A stretch of 64,000 bases of DNA from Streptomyces sp. NBRC 110035 (GCF_000829695.1 NZ_BBNN01000015.1:62001-126000), one strand, 5' to 3'; counted from the stretch's first letter, positions 8,464-18,167 are shown. A program made the numbers and translations. The notes: generated by a model not told the origin, from the sequence alone.

Positions 8464-9495
8464 GTGTCGCGCCTATGTGTACCACCCCCTGTTCCTTGCG
8501 CACCCCCTTTGGGCGCCCTGCTGCGCCGGTACTCCGCCGGTTCCGCGGTGACCTGCGAGCCCGTCGACGAGGGTCTGCTCAACCGCGGCTACCGTCTGCG
8601 GACGACCCGCGGCCGCTACTTCCTCAAGCACCACTTCGACCCCGAGACCGCCGATCCGGCCGCGATCGTCCGCCAGCACCGGGCCACCCGGCGCCTGGCC
8701 GAACTGGGCGTGCCGGTGGCCCCGCCGCTGCCTGCCCGGGACGGGCGCACGGTCACCGTGGTCGGCGGCCACGCGTACGCCCTGCACCCCTGGATCGACG
8801 GACGGCACCGGCACGGCGGGCAGCTCACACCGGGGCAGTGCGCGCGGCTCGGGGCACTGCTCGGGGCGGTGCACGCGGGTCTGGAACGTGTGATGCCGGC
8901 CCCCGCACGGACCCACGGCGCTCCGGCGGAGAGCGCCGACCCGGCCGACACCCTCACCCTCGTCGACGACCTGCTCGGCCGCGTCCGCCGGCACCGCCCC
9001 GCCGACTCCTTCGACGCCCTCGCCCGCCGCCGTCTCCTGGAACGGCGTGCCCTCCTGGAGCGGCACGCCGACCGGCGTCCTCCGCGCGGGGGCGCGGTGG
9101 GGTGGGTGCACGGCGACTTCCACCCGTTCAACGTGCTGTACCGGGGGGACGCGCCGGCGGCGATCGTCGACTGGGACCGGCTCGGTGTGCGGCCCCGCGT
9201 GGAGGAGGCCGTACGCGCCGCGGCGATCTTCTTCGTCCGGCCCTCGGGCACCCTCGACCTGCCCCGCGTACGGTCCTACGCCCGCGCGTACCGGCGCGGC
9301 GCGGGGGCCACGCCCGCCCAGCTCGCCGCGGCGGTGCACCGGGTGTGGTGGGAGCGCCTCAACGACTTCTGGATGCTCCGCTGGCACTACGAGCGCGGCG
9401 ACACCCGCGCGGACCCCCAGTTCCCGGCCACGGCCGCGCTGGTGGTGTGGTGGACCCGGGAGTACGAGGCGGTGCGCGCGGCGTTCACCGGGTGA
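8464..9495 (+). CDS. Aminoglycoside phosphotransferase-family kinase-fold protein
   Basis: A 343-residue protein of the APH/choline-kinase fold, which uses ATP to phosphorylate a small hydroxyl- or amino-containing molecule. The catalytic loop is HGDFHPFNVL (D218, N223) and the Mg-binding motif is IVDWD (about 234-238). The N-lobe has a Lys in YFLKHHF. The predicted substrate-binding helices are Trp-rich (VWWERLNDFW). The GTG start at 8464 was taken as the first in-frame start; no strong ribosome-binding site is visible. Homologs include homoserine kinase II-like and spore-associated enzymes. The substrate is unknown, and neighbourhood beside bkd1 does not settle it. Confidence 0.75.
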   Translation: MSRLCVPPPVPCAPPLGALLRRYSAGSAVTCEPVDEGLLNRGYRLRTTRGRYFLKHHFDPETADPAAIVRQHRATRRLAELGVPVAPPLPARDGRTVTVVGGHAYALHPWIDGRHRHGGQLTPGQCARLGALLGAVHAGLERVMPAPARTHGAPAESADPADTLTLVDDLLGRVRRHRPADSFDALARRRLLERRALLERHADRRPPRGGAVGWVHGDFHPFNVLYRGDAPAAIVDWDRLGVRPRVEEAVRAAAIFFVRPSGTLDLPRVRSYARAYRRGAGATPAQLAAAVHRVWWERLNDFWMLRWHYERGDTRADPQFPATAALVVWWTREYEAVRAAFTG

Positions 9496-9526
9496 GGCGG
9501 GCGCCCGGCGGCCCGTTCACGACGTC

Positions 9527-9555
9527 ACCCCGCGCGGAGGTGCTCCGCGCGGGGT
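9527..9555. terminator. 13-bp perfect hairpin between convergent genes
   Basis: ACCCCGCGCGGAG and CTCCGCGCGGGGT pair perfectly around GTG, 31 bases after the phosphotransferase stop and 72 bases before the end of the kinase gene on the other strand; probably bidirectional. Confidence 0.75.
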
Positions 9556-9580
9556 GGGGCGGCGGGTGCAGGGCCCGCCC

Positions 9581-9626
9581 GTGACCCGTGGCCCGTGACC
9601 CGTGACCCGTGGTCCGTGACCTGTGG
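9581..9626. repeat. 7-bp tandem repeat (GTGACCC / GTGGCCC)
   Basis: Six or more consecutive heptamers of GTG(A/G)(C/T)C(C/T), ending at the stop codon of the kinase gene at 9627. Confidence 0.8.
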
Positions 9627-11249
9627 TCAGCCGCCGGTGATGCCGCCGTCGGCCGTACCGCCCTCCGTACCGCCATCGGCCGTACCGCCCTCGGTACCGC
9701 CGTCGGCCGTGCCGCCCTCACTGCCGCCCTCGCTGCCGCCCGTCACCGGCGGCTCCTCGGTCTCGGTGTCGGCCGGCGTCGACGGGACGTCCGTCGGTTC
9801 GTCCGTCGGCTCCTCCGGCTCCGTCTGACTCTGCGTCGGCGACGGGACCGGGTCGTACGACGGAACGTAGCCACCGCCACCGGAACCACTGCCACTGCCG
9901 GTGCCGGTGTCCGTGTTCGGCGCCTCCGGCTCCTCGGTCTCGTCGTTCTCCTCCGGCGACTTGCTGGGCTCCTCCTCCTCCGCGGTCTGCGAGGAGGACG
10001 GCGACTTGGTCGGGGTCTTGTCGCCCTCGCCGTCGCCACCGCCGTTCAGCGCCAGCGCGACACCCGCGACGACGGCGATCACCGCGAGCGCCGCGAGGAT
10101 CCACAGCCTGCCGCGGCCGTCGCCCCGGTTGTCGCCGCCCTCGAATCCTCCGTCGTCCCCGGTGCCGTACCGGTTGGGCAGGATCGGCTTCGGGATGGCC
10201 GCGGTGCCGGAGGCGTCCGGGTGCGGCATCGCCGCCGTGCCCGCGAAACCCGCCGCCGGGGTGTGCCGGCCGTCGTGCATGCCGACCGGGCCGGTGTTCC
10301 AGGTGCCCGTGTGGCCGCCCTGGTCGTAGAGCATCTGCAGCCCGTACTGGACCAGTCCGCGCATCTCCTCGGCCGTCTGGAACCGGTCGTCCGGCTCCTT
10401 GGCGAGTGAGCGCATGACCAGCCCGTCGAGCTCCGGCGGGCAGCCGTCCGAGGCCTCCGACGGGGGCGTGGGGATGTCCTGGACATGCTGGTAGACCACG
10501 GACAGCGGCGTCTCGCCTGTGAACGGGGGCCGCAGGGCCAGGAGTTCGTACAGCATGCAGCCGGTCGCGTACAGGTCGGACCGGTGGTCGACGGCCTTGC
10601 CGAGCGCCTGCTCGGGCGAGAGGTACTGCGGGGTGCCCATGACCATGCCGGTCTGCGTCATCGTCGTGGACGCGCCGTGCAGCGCGCGGGCGATGCCGAA
10701 GTCCATCACCTTCACGGCGCCGTTGTGCGTGATGATGACGTTGGCGGGCTTGATGTCACGGTGCACGATGCCGTGCTCGTGCGAGTAGGCCAGCGCCTCC
10801 AGGACACCGGAGACGATGATCAGCGCCTGTTCGGGGCCGGGCGCCTCGGCGTTGAGCAGGAGGTCGCGGATCGTGCGGCCCTCGACGATCTCCATGACGA
10901 TGTACGGCACGGACTGACCGCCCACGACGTCCTCACCGGAGTCGTACACGGCGACGATCGCGTGGTGGTTGAGACCGGCCACCGACTGCGCCTCGCGCGT
11001 GAACCGCGCCTTGGAGATCGGGTCCTCGGCGAGATCGGCGCGCAGCAGCTTGACGGCGACCGTACGCCCGAGGCGCACGTCCTCGGCGGCGAACACCTCG
11101 GCCATGCCGCCCCGGCCGAGCCTGTGCGTCAGCCGGTAACGGCCGTCGCCCACAAGTCCGCCGTTACCCCAGTTGTCCGGCGCGTCCGACATGCCGCCGC
11201 CAGTCGCCTCGGGGTCGGACGGGCCCTGAGCGCGCTGCTGCTGTGCCAT
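9627..11249 (-). CDS. Membrane-anchored Ser/Thr protein kinase with repetitive acidic extracellular tail
   Basis: Hanks-type kinase of 540 residues. The N-terminal kinase domain (about 36-300) has the glycine loop GRGGMAEVF, catalytic K67, HRDIKPAN (D165), DFG (D183) and SPEQALG. A juxtamembrane linker leads to one transmembrane helix (382-401). The outside part is not PASTA: it is a Glu/Thr/Ser/Pro-rich stalk ending in tandem 9-residue units of GGTADGGTE type, reflected in 27-bp DNA repeats. ATG at 11249 is the longest start; MSDAPDN at 11192 is an alternative. It is divergent from another kinase 361 bases away. The ligand and substrates are unknown. Confidence 0.9.
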   Translation of the reverse strand: MAQQQRAQGPSDPEATGGGMSDAPDNWGNGGLVGDGRYRLTHRLGRGGMAEVFAAEDVRLGRTVAVKLLRADLAEDPISKARFTREAQSVAGLNHHAIVAVYDSGEDVVGGQSVPYIVMEIVEGRTIRDLLLNAEAPGPEQALIIVSGVLEALAYSHEHGIVHRDIKPANVIITHNGAVKVMDFGIARALHGASTTMTQTGMVMGTPQYLSPEQALGKAVDHRSDLYATGCMLYELLALRPPFTGETPLSVVYQHVQDIPTPPSEASDGCPPELDGLVMRSLAKEPDDRFQTAEEMRGLVQYGLQMLYDQGGHTGTWNTGPVGMHDGRHTPAAGFAGTAAMPHPDASGTAAIPKPILPNRYGTGDDGGFEGGDNRGDGRGRLWILAALAVIAVVAGVALALNGGGDGEGDKTPTKSPSSSQTAEEEEPSKSPEENDETEEPEAPNTDTGTGSGSGSGGGGYVPSYDPVPSPTQSQTEPEEPTDEPTDVPSTPADTETEEPPVTGGSEGGSEGGTADGGTEGGTADGGTEGGTADGGITGG

Positions 11250-11610
11250 CAGTCCTCGCCGTCGTTTCTGCCCGCGGTGCGCGCGGTGTTGTCACGGTCT
11301 CCGTCGGCCACGCTACAGCCTCCACGCCGACCTCCGGTCCGGGACGGGACGCCAGGACCGGCAGGAGACGGACCGGTCATGAAACCCGTAGTCCGTATCG
11401 TCATGCAAATTCTGTCCGCCAGGTGGCGGACCGGGCTCCCACCCCCCCCTGTAACGCTTCCGCGACTCTTCTGTCCCGTACGGTCACGGAACGGGCCCCA
11501 CGCTTGACGTGTCCGTGGCCTCGGGCAGACTTGGCCGGGAATAGCGCATGGGATCTACGAGGAAACGGTCGCCGACGGCAGCGCCGGAGAGGCTACGGGG
11601 GACGCGGAAC
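11250..11610. promoter_or_regulatory. Divergent promoter region between two kinase genes
   Basis: No gene is supported. A TTGACG hexamer at 11504-11509 could serve as a -35 element for the rightward kinase, but the paired -10 region (AGACTT at 11527-11532) is poor. Confidence 0.3.
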
Positions 11611-13281
11611 ATGAGCCAGGACGGCGCACGGGGCCACAACGCAGGGCGGGCGCTCGCAGGCGGCCGCTACCAACTGCGGGACCTGCTCGGCCAGGGCGGC
11701 ATGGCCTCGGTCCACCTCGCGTACGACAGCGTGCTCGACCGTCAGGTCGCGATCAAGACCTTGCACACGGAACTCGGCAGGGAGCAGGCCTTCCGCGAAC
11801 GCTTCCGCCGCGAGGCCCAGTCCGTGGCGAAGCTCACGCACACCAACATCGTCTCGGTCTTCGACACCGGCGAGGACGACGTGGACGGCATGCTGACGCC
11901 GTACATCGTCATGGAGTACGTCGAGGGCCGCCCGCTCGGCTCCGTGCTCGACGAGGACGTGCGGCAGCAGGGCGCGATGCCCGCCGACAAGGCGCTGAAG
12001 ATCACCGCGGACGTGCTGGCCGCCCTGGAGATCAGCCACGAGATGGGCCTGGTCCACCGGGACATCAAGCCGGGCAACGTGATGATGACCAAGCGCGGCG
12101 TGGTCAAGGTGATGGACTTCGGCATCGCCCGCGCCATGCAGTCCGGCGTGACGTCGATGACACAGACCGGCATGGTCGTCGGCACCCCGCAGTACCTCTC
12201 GCCCGAGCAGGCGCTCGGACGGGGCGTCGACGCCCGCTCCGACCTGTACTCGGTCGGCATCATGCTCTTCCAGCTGGTCACCGGACGGCTTCCGTTCGAC
12301 GCCGACTCGCCACTGGCCATCGCGTACGCGCACGTACAGGAGGAGCCTCCGCTCGCCTCCTCGGTCAACCGCGCGCTGCCCCCGGCCGTGGACGCGCTGA
12401 TCACCCGCGCGCTGAAGAAGAACCCGAACGAGCGCTTCCCCAGCGCCGAGGCCATGCGCGGCGAGTGCCTGCGGGTGAGCCAGTCCTTCCAGGCGGCCCC
12501 ACCGAGCATCGTCCCCGGCACGCACGGGCAGAGCGGCGCGGGCGTCGGCTCCGCGGTGTTCCCGCCCGTCGACCAGTCGGCGTCGGCGGCCCAGGGCGGT
12601 GTCCAGACCCCGTACACGCCGGTCCCGCCCCAGCAGCACACCCCGAACCCGTACGGCGCCCCGGCCCCGTCGGCGTACGGCTATCCGCAGCAGGGCGCCC
12701 CGCAGGGTGGCTACCCGACACCTCACTCCCCGTACGGCGCGCAGCAGGGCGGTCCGTCGACGCCGCCGCCGTACAACCTGACGCCCCAGGCTTCGGGGTC
12801 GGGCGGACCGGGCGGCGGCAGGAACAACAAGCCGGTGATCATCGGCTCGATCGCCGTGTCCGTCCTCGCCGTCGGCGGCCTGCTCGCGGCCCTGCTGGCC
12901 AACGGCGGCGGTGACGAGAACACCGAGGGCGGCGACCCGGGCGTCAGCGCGTCGGTGTCGGCGTCGGCCTCCCAGGTGTCCGGCCACCGCGGACCCGACA
13001 CGACCAAGACGATCGACCCGGAGGAGTGCACGGACCCTCGGGAGTCCTACAACGACGAGGACAAGATCCAGGTCCCGAAGCTGAAGTTCAAGTACATCAA
13101 GTCGGTCAAGGAGTGCTTCCAGGCCGCCGGCTGGGACCTCGAGGTGCGCACCGTCGACGAGAACACGTACGGCGAAGGCGCGGTCATGAACCAGTTCCCC
13201 GCCGCCGGCACGGACGTCGACCCCGAGGACATGCCCAAGATCCAGCTCGACGTCTCCACGGGCAACCCGCCGAGCGCCTGA
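11611..13281 (+). CDS. Membrane Ser/Thr protein kinase with one PASTA domain
   Basis: Hanks-type kinase of 556 residues from the ATG at 11611, preceded by GGGGGA. The kinase domain (about 18-285) shows GQGGMASVH, K49, HRDIKPGN (D151), DFG (D169) and SPEQALG. A long Pro/Gln/Tyr/Gly-rich linker (about 330-400) leads to a transmembrane helix (408-430). The extracellular C-terminus holds a single PASTA-like domain (about 484-553, with VKECFQAAGWDLEV and the repeat-type ending GTDVDPEDM). PASTA domains bind muropeptides or β-lactams in related kinases, so a wall-sensing role is likely. A 15-bp terminator follows. Confidence 0.92.
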   Translation: MSQDGARGHNAGRALAGGRYQLRDLLGQGGMASVHLAYDSVLDRQVAIKTLHTELGREQAFRERFRREAQSVAKLTHTNIVSVFDTGEDDVDGMLTPYIVMEYVEGRPLGSVLDEDVRQQGAMPADKALKITADVLAALEISHEMGLVHRDIKPGNVMMTKRGVVKVMDFGIARAMQSGVTSMTQTGMVVGTPQYLSPEQALGRGVDARSDLYSVGIMLFQLVTGRLPFDADSPLAIAYAHVQEEPPLASSVNRALPPAVDALITRALKKNPNERFPSAEAMRGECLRVSQSFQAAPPSIVPGTHGQSGAGVGSAVFPPVDQSASAAQGGVQTPYTPVPPQQHTPNPYGAPAPSAYGYPQQGAPQGGYPTPHSPYGAQQGGPSTPPPYNLTPQASGSGGPGGGRNNKPVIIGSIAVSVLAVGGLLAALLANGGGDENTEGGDPGVSASVSASASQVSGHRGPDTTKTIDPEECTDPRESYNDEDKIQVPKLKFKYIKSVKECFQAAGWDLEVRTVDENTYGEGAVMNQFPAAGTDVDPEDMPKIQLDVSTGNPPSA

Positions 13282-13310
13282 GCCCACAAGGACAAGCCCA
13301 CAAGGACACA

Positions 13311-13346
13311 CGAGAGGGGCCCGGCTCCGATGCCGGGCCCCTCTCG
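13311..13346. terminator. 15-bp perfect hairpin between convergent genes
   Basis: CGAGAGGGGCCCGGC (13311-13325) pairs perfectly with 13332-13346 around a 6-base loop; it serves the PASTA kinase and perhaps bpa from the other side. A direct repeat CACAAGGACA precedes it. Confidence 0.8.
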
Positions 13347-13418
13347 GTCACTCCTGTCCGGTCCACCCCTGTCCGGTTGTTCCGCTCCTGTCGCAGCGGG
13401 GCGGGGGCGAGCGGCCGG

Positions 13419-13961
13419 CTACAGGTAGGGGCCGCCCACGCGGCCGCCCATCGGGGGTTCCTCGTGGCCGCCGTCACCGACGCCCGGCGGAAGGGCCCGG
13501 CGCATCTGCTCCAACTGGGCGCGCGCGGCCATCTGCTGGGCGAAGAGCGTGGTCTGGATGCCGTGGAAGAGGCCCTCCAGCCAGCCCACCAACTGGGCCT
13601 GCGCGATCCTCAGTTCGGAGTCGCTCGGGGTCGCCTCGTTCGTGAAGGGCAGCGAGAGCCGCTCCAGCTCCTCGACCAGCTGGGGCGCGAGTCCGTCCTC
13701 CAGCTCCTTCACCGAGCTGGCGTGGATCTCCTTGAGCCGGACCCGGCTGGCCTCGTCCAGAGGAGCTGCGCGCACCTCCTCCAGCAGTTGCTTGATCATG
13801 CTGCCGATCCGCATGACCTTCGCGGGCTGCTCCACCTGATCCGTCACCGGGACCTCGCGGGAGTCCTCGTCCCCGGTGCCCCCGTCGAGCGCCATCCCGT
13901 CCTGGCCGACGACCAGAACCTGCGGATTGTCCGGCGACCGTTCATTCCTCGGCATCTCCAT
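13419..13961 (-). CDS. bpa: Bacterial proteasome activator Bpa
   Basis: ATP-independent ring activator of the actinobacterial 20S proteasome. The 180-residue protein matches the usual length of about 180 residues and begins with the family's NPQVLVVG segment after a short charged leader. It is otherwise almost entirely helical (for example IGSMIKQLLEEVRAAPLDEA). It ends in GGPYL; Bpa proteins dock into the proteasome with a C-terminal Gly-x-Tyr-Leu motif, GQYL in Mycobacterium. The ATG at 13961 was chosen because the longer frame adds unrelated low-complexity sequence. It is monocistronic in a kinase-rich neighbourhood. Confidence 0.85.
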   Translation of the reverse strand: MEMPRNERSPDNPQVLVVGQDGMALDGGTGDEDSREVPVTDQVEQPAKVMRIGSMIKQLLEEVRAAPLDEASRVRLKEIHASSVKELEDGLAPQLVEELERLSLPFTNEATPSDSELRIAQAQLVGWLEGLFHGIQTTLFAQQMAARAQLEQMRRALPPGVGDGGHEEPPMGGRVGGPYL

Positions 13962-14162
13962 ACGGCCATTCTCTCGCACGCCCGCCGCACACCTTCGAGG
14001 CCCCCTGACTGTCCCGGGCCCTCCCCCGGTCACCCCTGACGCCCCCTGAGTGGGGGAATCCGGAATGCCGGGTGTACACGGGAATGCGAGCCTGTGGGGG
14101 TCCATCAGGCCCATCTTGCCGACGGTGCGAACGGGCACCGGCCGGCGCGGGAGGTCACCGTC

Positions 14163-14951
14163 GTGACTTCATGGCTACGTGCAACGGGGGCGACGAGGGC
14201 GGGGCTCGCCCTGCGAGCGGGTGTCGTGCTCGGGGTGATGACAGGCGCGGTGACCGGGGCGGGAGCGGGAGTGGGGGCGATGCTGCCGCACGGACCTGTC
14301 CCGGCGCCCTTCGGTACGTCGGTGGCGTACGGCGCCGACGGGGCGGTGGGCGGGCACCGGGAGGTGCTGGGCGGGCCGCCCGACGCGCCCTCCCGCGCGG
14401 CCACGCGGTCTTCCCCCACCTCCTCCGCCTCCTTTGCCCCCTCTTCCGTTCCCCCCTCCTTCCGCCCGGCTTCCGCCTCGGCCGCGAAGCCGTCGCCCTC
14501 GCCCTCCGCCGAGCCCTCCAGGGCCGGCAGCCGGCCCGGGGAAGGAAGGAAGCGGCCGGGGCGGGAGGTCCCCGCACCGGAGGAGCCGGGCGAGAGGCCC
14601 GAGGGGCCCCGAGGGGCCGGGGAGGCGGCCCCCTGGGGTGGACGGGACGACGGACCGGGCGACGGCGGACGCGCCACCGGCGGCGACGGCGTGAGCGACG
14701 CCCCCGAGAAGCCGGGCAGGGACCAGGTCGGCGCGGCGGACACCGGGCCCGCCCCGGACGCGGCCCAGTCCCGGGAGACCGCCGCCCCGGTGCCCTCCGA
14801 GGTGTCGCGGCAGCCCGCGGCGAACGCCGCCACCGGCACCGGGCGCTCCGCCGGGCCCATGCTGCGCATCCTGCCGCTGGGCAGCGGACTGGTCCTGATG
14901 GGGCTCGGGCTGGGGCTGGCGTTCGTGGGTCTCAGGCTGCGGCGGAGCTGA
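14163..14951 (+). CDS. Pro/Ser-rich membrane protein of unknown function
   Basis: I do not recognise a family. From the GTG at 14163 (GGGAGG upstream) the product is 262 residues. It has an N-terminal hydrophobic Ala/Gly/Val segment (about 12-40) that could be a signal anchor, a long disordered middle rich in Pro, Ser, Arg and Glu, and a C-terminal transmembrane helix (LPLGSGLVLMGLGLGLAFVG) followed by LRLRRS. The cytoplasmic basic tail suggests the C-terminus stays inside. The architecture resembles small Streptomyces cell-surface proteins. It could be a spurious frame in GC-rich DNA, but the two membrane segments at the ends argue for a gene. Confidence 0.6.
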   Translation: MTSWLRATGATRAGLALRAGVVLGVMTGAVTGAGAGVGAMLPHGPVPAPFGTSVAYGADGAVGGHREVLGGPPDAPSRAATRSSPTSSASFAPSSVPPSFRPASASAAKPSPSPSAEPSRAGSRPGEGRKRPGREVPAPEEPGERPEGPRGAGEAAPWGGRDDGPGDGGRATGGDGVSDAPEKPGRDQVGAADTGPAPDAAQSRETAAPVPSEVSRQPAANAATGTGRSAGPMLRILPLGSGLVLMGLGLGLAFVGLRLRRS

Positions 14952-14973
14952 AGCCCGAGACCCACGGACATCC

Positions 14974-15008
14974 GGCATCAGGCATCAGGCATCAGGCATC
15001 AGGCATCA
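14974..15008. repeat. Five tandem copies of GGCATCA
   Basis: Perfect heptamer array immediately before the stop codon of the quinone oxidoreductase gene (15016) and after the membrane protein gene; probably slippage-derived. Confidence 0.9.
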
Positions 15009-15015
15009 GGAAGTC

Positions 15016-15996
15016 CTACGGCGCGATCAGCAGCACCTTGCCGACGTGGCTGCTGGCCTCCACGACCCGGTGGGCGTCGGCCGCTTCCGGCATCGGGATC
15101 TCCCGGTCGATGACGGGACGGACATGGCCGCCGTCGACCAGCGGCCAGACGTGTTCCCGTACGGCCGCGACGATCGCCGTCTTCTCCTCCGGCGGCCGGG
15201 CGCGCAGCGAGGTCGCGCTGACGGCGGCGCGCTTGCTCAGGAGGGCGCCGATGTTCAGCTCGCCCTTGGCACCGCCCTGCAGGCCGATGATCGCGAGCCG
15301 GCCGTTGACGGCGAGGGCCTTGACGTTGCGGTCCAGGTACTTGGCGCCCATGTTGTCGAGGACGACGTCCGCGCCGGCGCCGTCGGTGGCCTGCTTCACC
15401 TCGGCCACGAAGTCCTGCTCGCGGTAGTTGATCAGGATGTCGGCGCCCAGCTCGGCGCAGCGCTCCAGCTTCTCCTTCGTACCGGCCGTGACGGCGACCT
15501 TGGCACCGACGGCCTTGGCGAGCTGGATCGCCATGGTGCCGATGCCGCTGGAGCCGCCGTGCACGAGCAGTGTCTCGCCGGGGCGGAGGTGGGCCACCAT
15601 GAAGACGTTCGACCAGACCGTGCAGACGACCTCGGGGAGTGCCGCCGCCTGCCTGAGGTCGAGCCCTTCGGGGACGGGAAGCAGCTGGCCGGCCGGGACG
15701 GCGACCCGCTCCGCGTAGCCACCGCCCGCGAGCAGCGCGCAGACCTCGTCACCGACCGCCCACCCGCTCACCCCGGGACCGAGTGCGGTGATCCGGCCGG
15801 AGCATTCCAGGCCGGGGTAGGGGGAGGCGCCGGGCGGGGGGTCGTAGAAGCCCTGCCGCTGCATGATGTCGGCACGGTTGACGGCGCCGGCCACCACCTC
15901 GACCAGCACCTCGCCCTCGCCGGGAACGGGGTCGGGGACCTTCTCCCACACCAGCGCCTCGGGCCCGCCGGGTTCGGGAATCGTGATCGCATACAT
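15016..15996 (-). CDS. NADPH:quinone oxidoreductase / zinc-independent MDR dehydrogenase
   Basis: Medium-chain reductase of 326 residues, quinone oxidoreductase (QOR/TED2) group, reducing quinones or enones with NADPH in the cytoplasm. The GroES-like domain has NRADIMQRQGFYDPPPG and lacks the zinc-ligand Cys cluster. The Rossmann motif is GGSSGIGTMAIQLAK, followed by VTAGTKEKLERC, an NADPH-type binding loop. Start ATG at 15996. The gene is convergent with the membrane protein gene and divergent from the ABC exporter, so it is probably transcribed alone. Confidence 0.88.
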   Translation of the reverse strand: MYAITIPEPGGPEALVWEKVPDPVPGEGEVLVEVVAGAVNRADIMQRQGFYDPPPGASPYPGLECSGRITALGPGVSGWAVGDEVCALLAGGGYAERVAVPAGQLLPVPEGLDLRQAAALPEVVCTVWSNVFMVAHLRPGETLLVHGGSSGIGTMAIQLAKAVGAKVAVTAGTKEKLERCAELGADILINYREQDFVAEVKQATDGAGADVVLDNMGAKYLDRNVKALAVNGRLAIIGLQGGAKGELNIGALLSKRAAVSATSLRARPPEEKTAIVAAVREHVWPLVDGGHVRPVIDREIPMPEAADAHRVVEASSHVGKVLLIAP

Positions 15997-16227
15997 GAGG
16001 ACGACGCTACCTCTGGCCGGGCCGTGGACGGCTCAGGTGCGAGGACCGACCCGAGGGCCAGCCCGAGGACCGACCCGAGGACCGGTCTGGGTCCATGGGC
16101 GGAGGCGGGGTCAGTCGTTGGGGCGGTTCGTGGGGAATCCATGTGCGGGAGCGATGAATTTGCGCGACGGTGAAGGTCTCTCCCTGCGTAGCCCCAGCAC
16201 CCGGAAGCACGTGGAAGGACCCGAAGC

Positions 16228-17256
16228 ATGAGCACGCAGACGTCCGGCCTGGCGATCGAAACCGCCGGTCTGGTCAAGATCTTCGGTGAGACCCGGGCCG
16301 TCGACGGGGTCGACCTCGCCGTACCGGCCGGCACGGTGTACGGCGTCCTCGGACCGAACGGCGCCGGCAAGACCACCACCGTGAAGATGCTCGCCACCCT
16401 GCTGAGGCCGGACGGCGGCGACGCCCGTGTCTTCGGCCATGACGTCGTGCGCGAGGCCGACACGGTGCGCGGCCTGGTGAGCCTCACCGGGCAGTACGCG
16501 TCCGTGGACGAGGACCTCACCGGCGCCGAGAACCTGATCCTGCTGGCCCGGCTGCTCGGCCACCGCAAACCGGCCGCCCGCACCCGTGCAGCCCAGCTCC
16601 TGGAGGCGTTCGGCCTGACGGACGCGGCGGCGAAGCAGGTCAAGCACTACTCGGGCGGCATGCGGCGCCGTATCGACATCGCCGCGTCCATCCTCAACAC
16701 CCCCGACCTGCTGTTCCTCGACGAGCCGACGACCGGCCTGGACCCGCGCAGCCGCAACCAGGTGTGGGACATCGTGCGCGCGGTGGTCGCCCAGGGCACG
16801 ACCGTGCTGCTGACCACGCAGTACCTGGACGAGGCCGACCAGCTGGCGTCCCGGATCGCCGTCATCGACCGCGGGAAGGTGATCGCCGAGGGCACGAAGG
16901 GCGAGCTGAAGGCCTCCGTCGGCGCCGGCACCGTCCACCTGCGGCTGCGCGATCCGGATCAACGGCCGCTCGCCGCGGATCTGCTGCGCCGCCTGCTCGA
17001 CGCGACGGTGCAGCCCGAGCCCGACCCGGTGACGCTCACCGCCCGCCTGGGCGCGGCCGCGAGCCAGGACACCGCCGCCGAACAGGCCGCCCGTGCCCTG
17101 AGCGAACTGGCCGCGGCCGGCGTCACCGTCGACAACTTCTCGCTCGGCCAGCCGAGCCTGGACGAGGTGTTCCTCGCCCTCACCGGCCACGACACCCAGA
17201 CCGGCTCCGACGACTCCGACACCTCCCACACCCCGAAGGACGAGGTGGCGGCATGA
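16228..17256 (+). CDS. ABC exporter ATP-binding protein, DrrA-type
   Basis: ATPase subunit of a drug-resistance-type ABC-2 exporter. The 342-residue protein has Walker [10 protein letters not shown], the Q-loop in [16 protein letters not shown], signature YSGGMRRR and Walker [14 protein letters not shown] DrrA-like C-terminal extension ends in [16 protein letters not shown]. The ATG at 16228 is preceded by GGAAGG. It overlaps the permease gene by 4 bases (ATGA), so the two are coupled. Export of a hydrophobic compound is expected from the family; the substrate is unknown and no biosynthetic cluster adjoins. Confidence 0.9.
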   Translation: MSTQTSGLAIETAGLVKIFGETRAVDGVDLAVPAGTVYGVLGPNGAGKTTTVKMLATLLRPDGGDARVFGHDVVREADTVRGLVSLTGQYASVDEDLTGAENLILLARLLGHRKPAARTRAAQLLEAFGLTDAAAKQVKHYSGGMRRRIDIAASILNTPDLLFLDEPTTGLDPRSRNQVWDIVRAVVAQGTTVLLTTQYLDEADQLASRIAVIDRGKVIAEGTKGELKASVGAGTVHLRLRDPDQRPLAADLLRRLLDATVQPEPDPVTLTARLGAAASQDTAAEQAARALSELAAAGVTVDNFSLGQPSLDEVFLALTGHDTQTGSDDSDTSHTPKDEVAA

Positions 17257-18104
17257 GTACCGTGACGACGACCACCGAGAGCGCGGAACTCGCCCCGGTG
17301 CGCACCGACTCCCTCGCCGAGCTGCTGGTCGCCAAGGAGCGTCCGCCGCGCCCCAGCGCGTGGTCGGCCTGCCTGACCTTCGGCTGGCGCGCGATCCTCA
17401 AGATCAAGCATGTGCCGGAGCAGCTCTTCGACGTCACCGCGTTCCCGATCATGATGGTGCTGATGTACACGTACCTCTTCGGCGGGGCGCTGGCCGGTTC
17501 ACCGACGGAGTACATCCAGTTCCTGCTGCCGGGCATCCTGGTGATGTCGGTCGTGATGATCACGATGTACACCGGTGTCTCGGTCAACACGGACATCGAG
17601 AAGGGCGTCTTCGACCGGTTCCGCACCCTGCCGGTCTGGCGGCCCTCGACGATGGTCGGCTATCTGCTGGGCGACGCCCTGCGCTACACCATCGCGTCCG
17701 CCGTGATGCTCACCGTGGGCATGATCCTCGGCTACCGGCCGGACGGCGGGGTCACCGGTGTGCTCGCCGGGATCGTGCTGCTGGTGGTCTTCGCGTTCGC
17801 GTTCTCGTGGATCTGGACGATGCTCGGGCTGATGCTGCGCACCGAGAAGTCGGTGATGGGCGTCAGCATGATGGTGATCTTCCCGCTCACCTTCCTGTCC
17901 AACGTCTTCGTCGACCCGGGCACCATGCCGGGCTGGCTCCAGGCCTTCGTCAACAACAGTCCCGTCACACACCTCGCGTCCGCGGTGCGCGGACTGATGG
18001 CGGGGGACTGGCCGGCCGACGAGGTCGCCTGGTCGCTGGGCTGGTCCGCCCTGTTCGTCCTGGTCTTCGGGCCGGTCACGATGCGGCTCTACAACCGCAA
18101 GTGA
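17253..18104 (+). CDS. ABC-2 exporter permease, DrrB-type
   Basis: Membrane subunit (283 residues) of the exporter whose ATPase is encoded just upstream. It has six predicted helices, including segments at about 62-82, 93-115 and 140-160, and the ABC-2 loop [19 protein letters not shown], typical of daunorubicin-resistance DrrB proteins. A conserved [17 protein letters not shown] stretch precedes the last helices. It starts with the ATG at 17253 inside the stop of the ATPase gene. A 17-bp terminator follows. Confidence 0.9.
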   Translation: MSTVTTTTESAELAPVRTDSLAELLVAKERPPRPSAWSACLTFGWRAILKIKHVPEQLFDVTAFPIMMVLMYTYLFGGALAGSPTEYIQFLLPGILVMSVVMITMYTGVSVNTDIEKGVFDRFRTLPVWRPSTMVGYLLGDALRYTIASAVMLTVGMILGYRPDGGVTGVLAGIVLLVVFAFAFSWIWTMLGLMLRTEKSVMGVSMMVIFPLTFLSNVFVDPGTMPGWLQAFVNNSPVTHLASAVRGLMAGDWPADEVAWSLGWSALFVLVFGPVTMRLYNRK

Positions 18105-18129
18105 CGCGGGCCGACGAGGCGGGCGGAAA

Positions 18130-18167
18130 CGCGGGGTCCCCGGGGCAGGTGCCCCGGGGACCCCGCG
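18130..18167 (+). terminator. 17-bp perfect hairpin after the ABC exporter
   Basis: Arms 18130-18146 and 18151-18167 pair perfectly around AGGT and are followed by TTGTTT. Confidence 0.85.
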
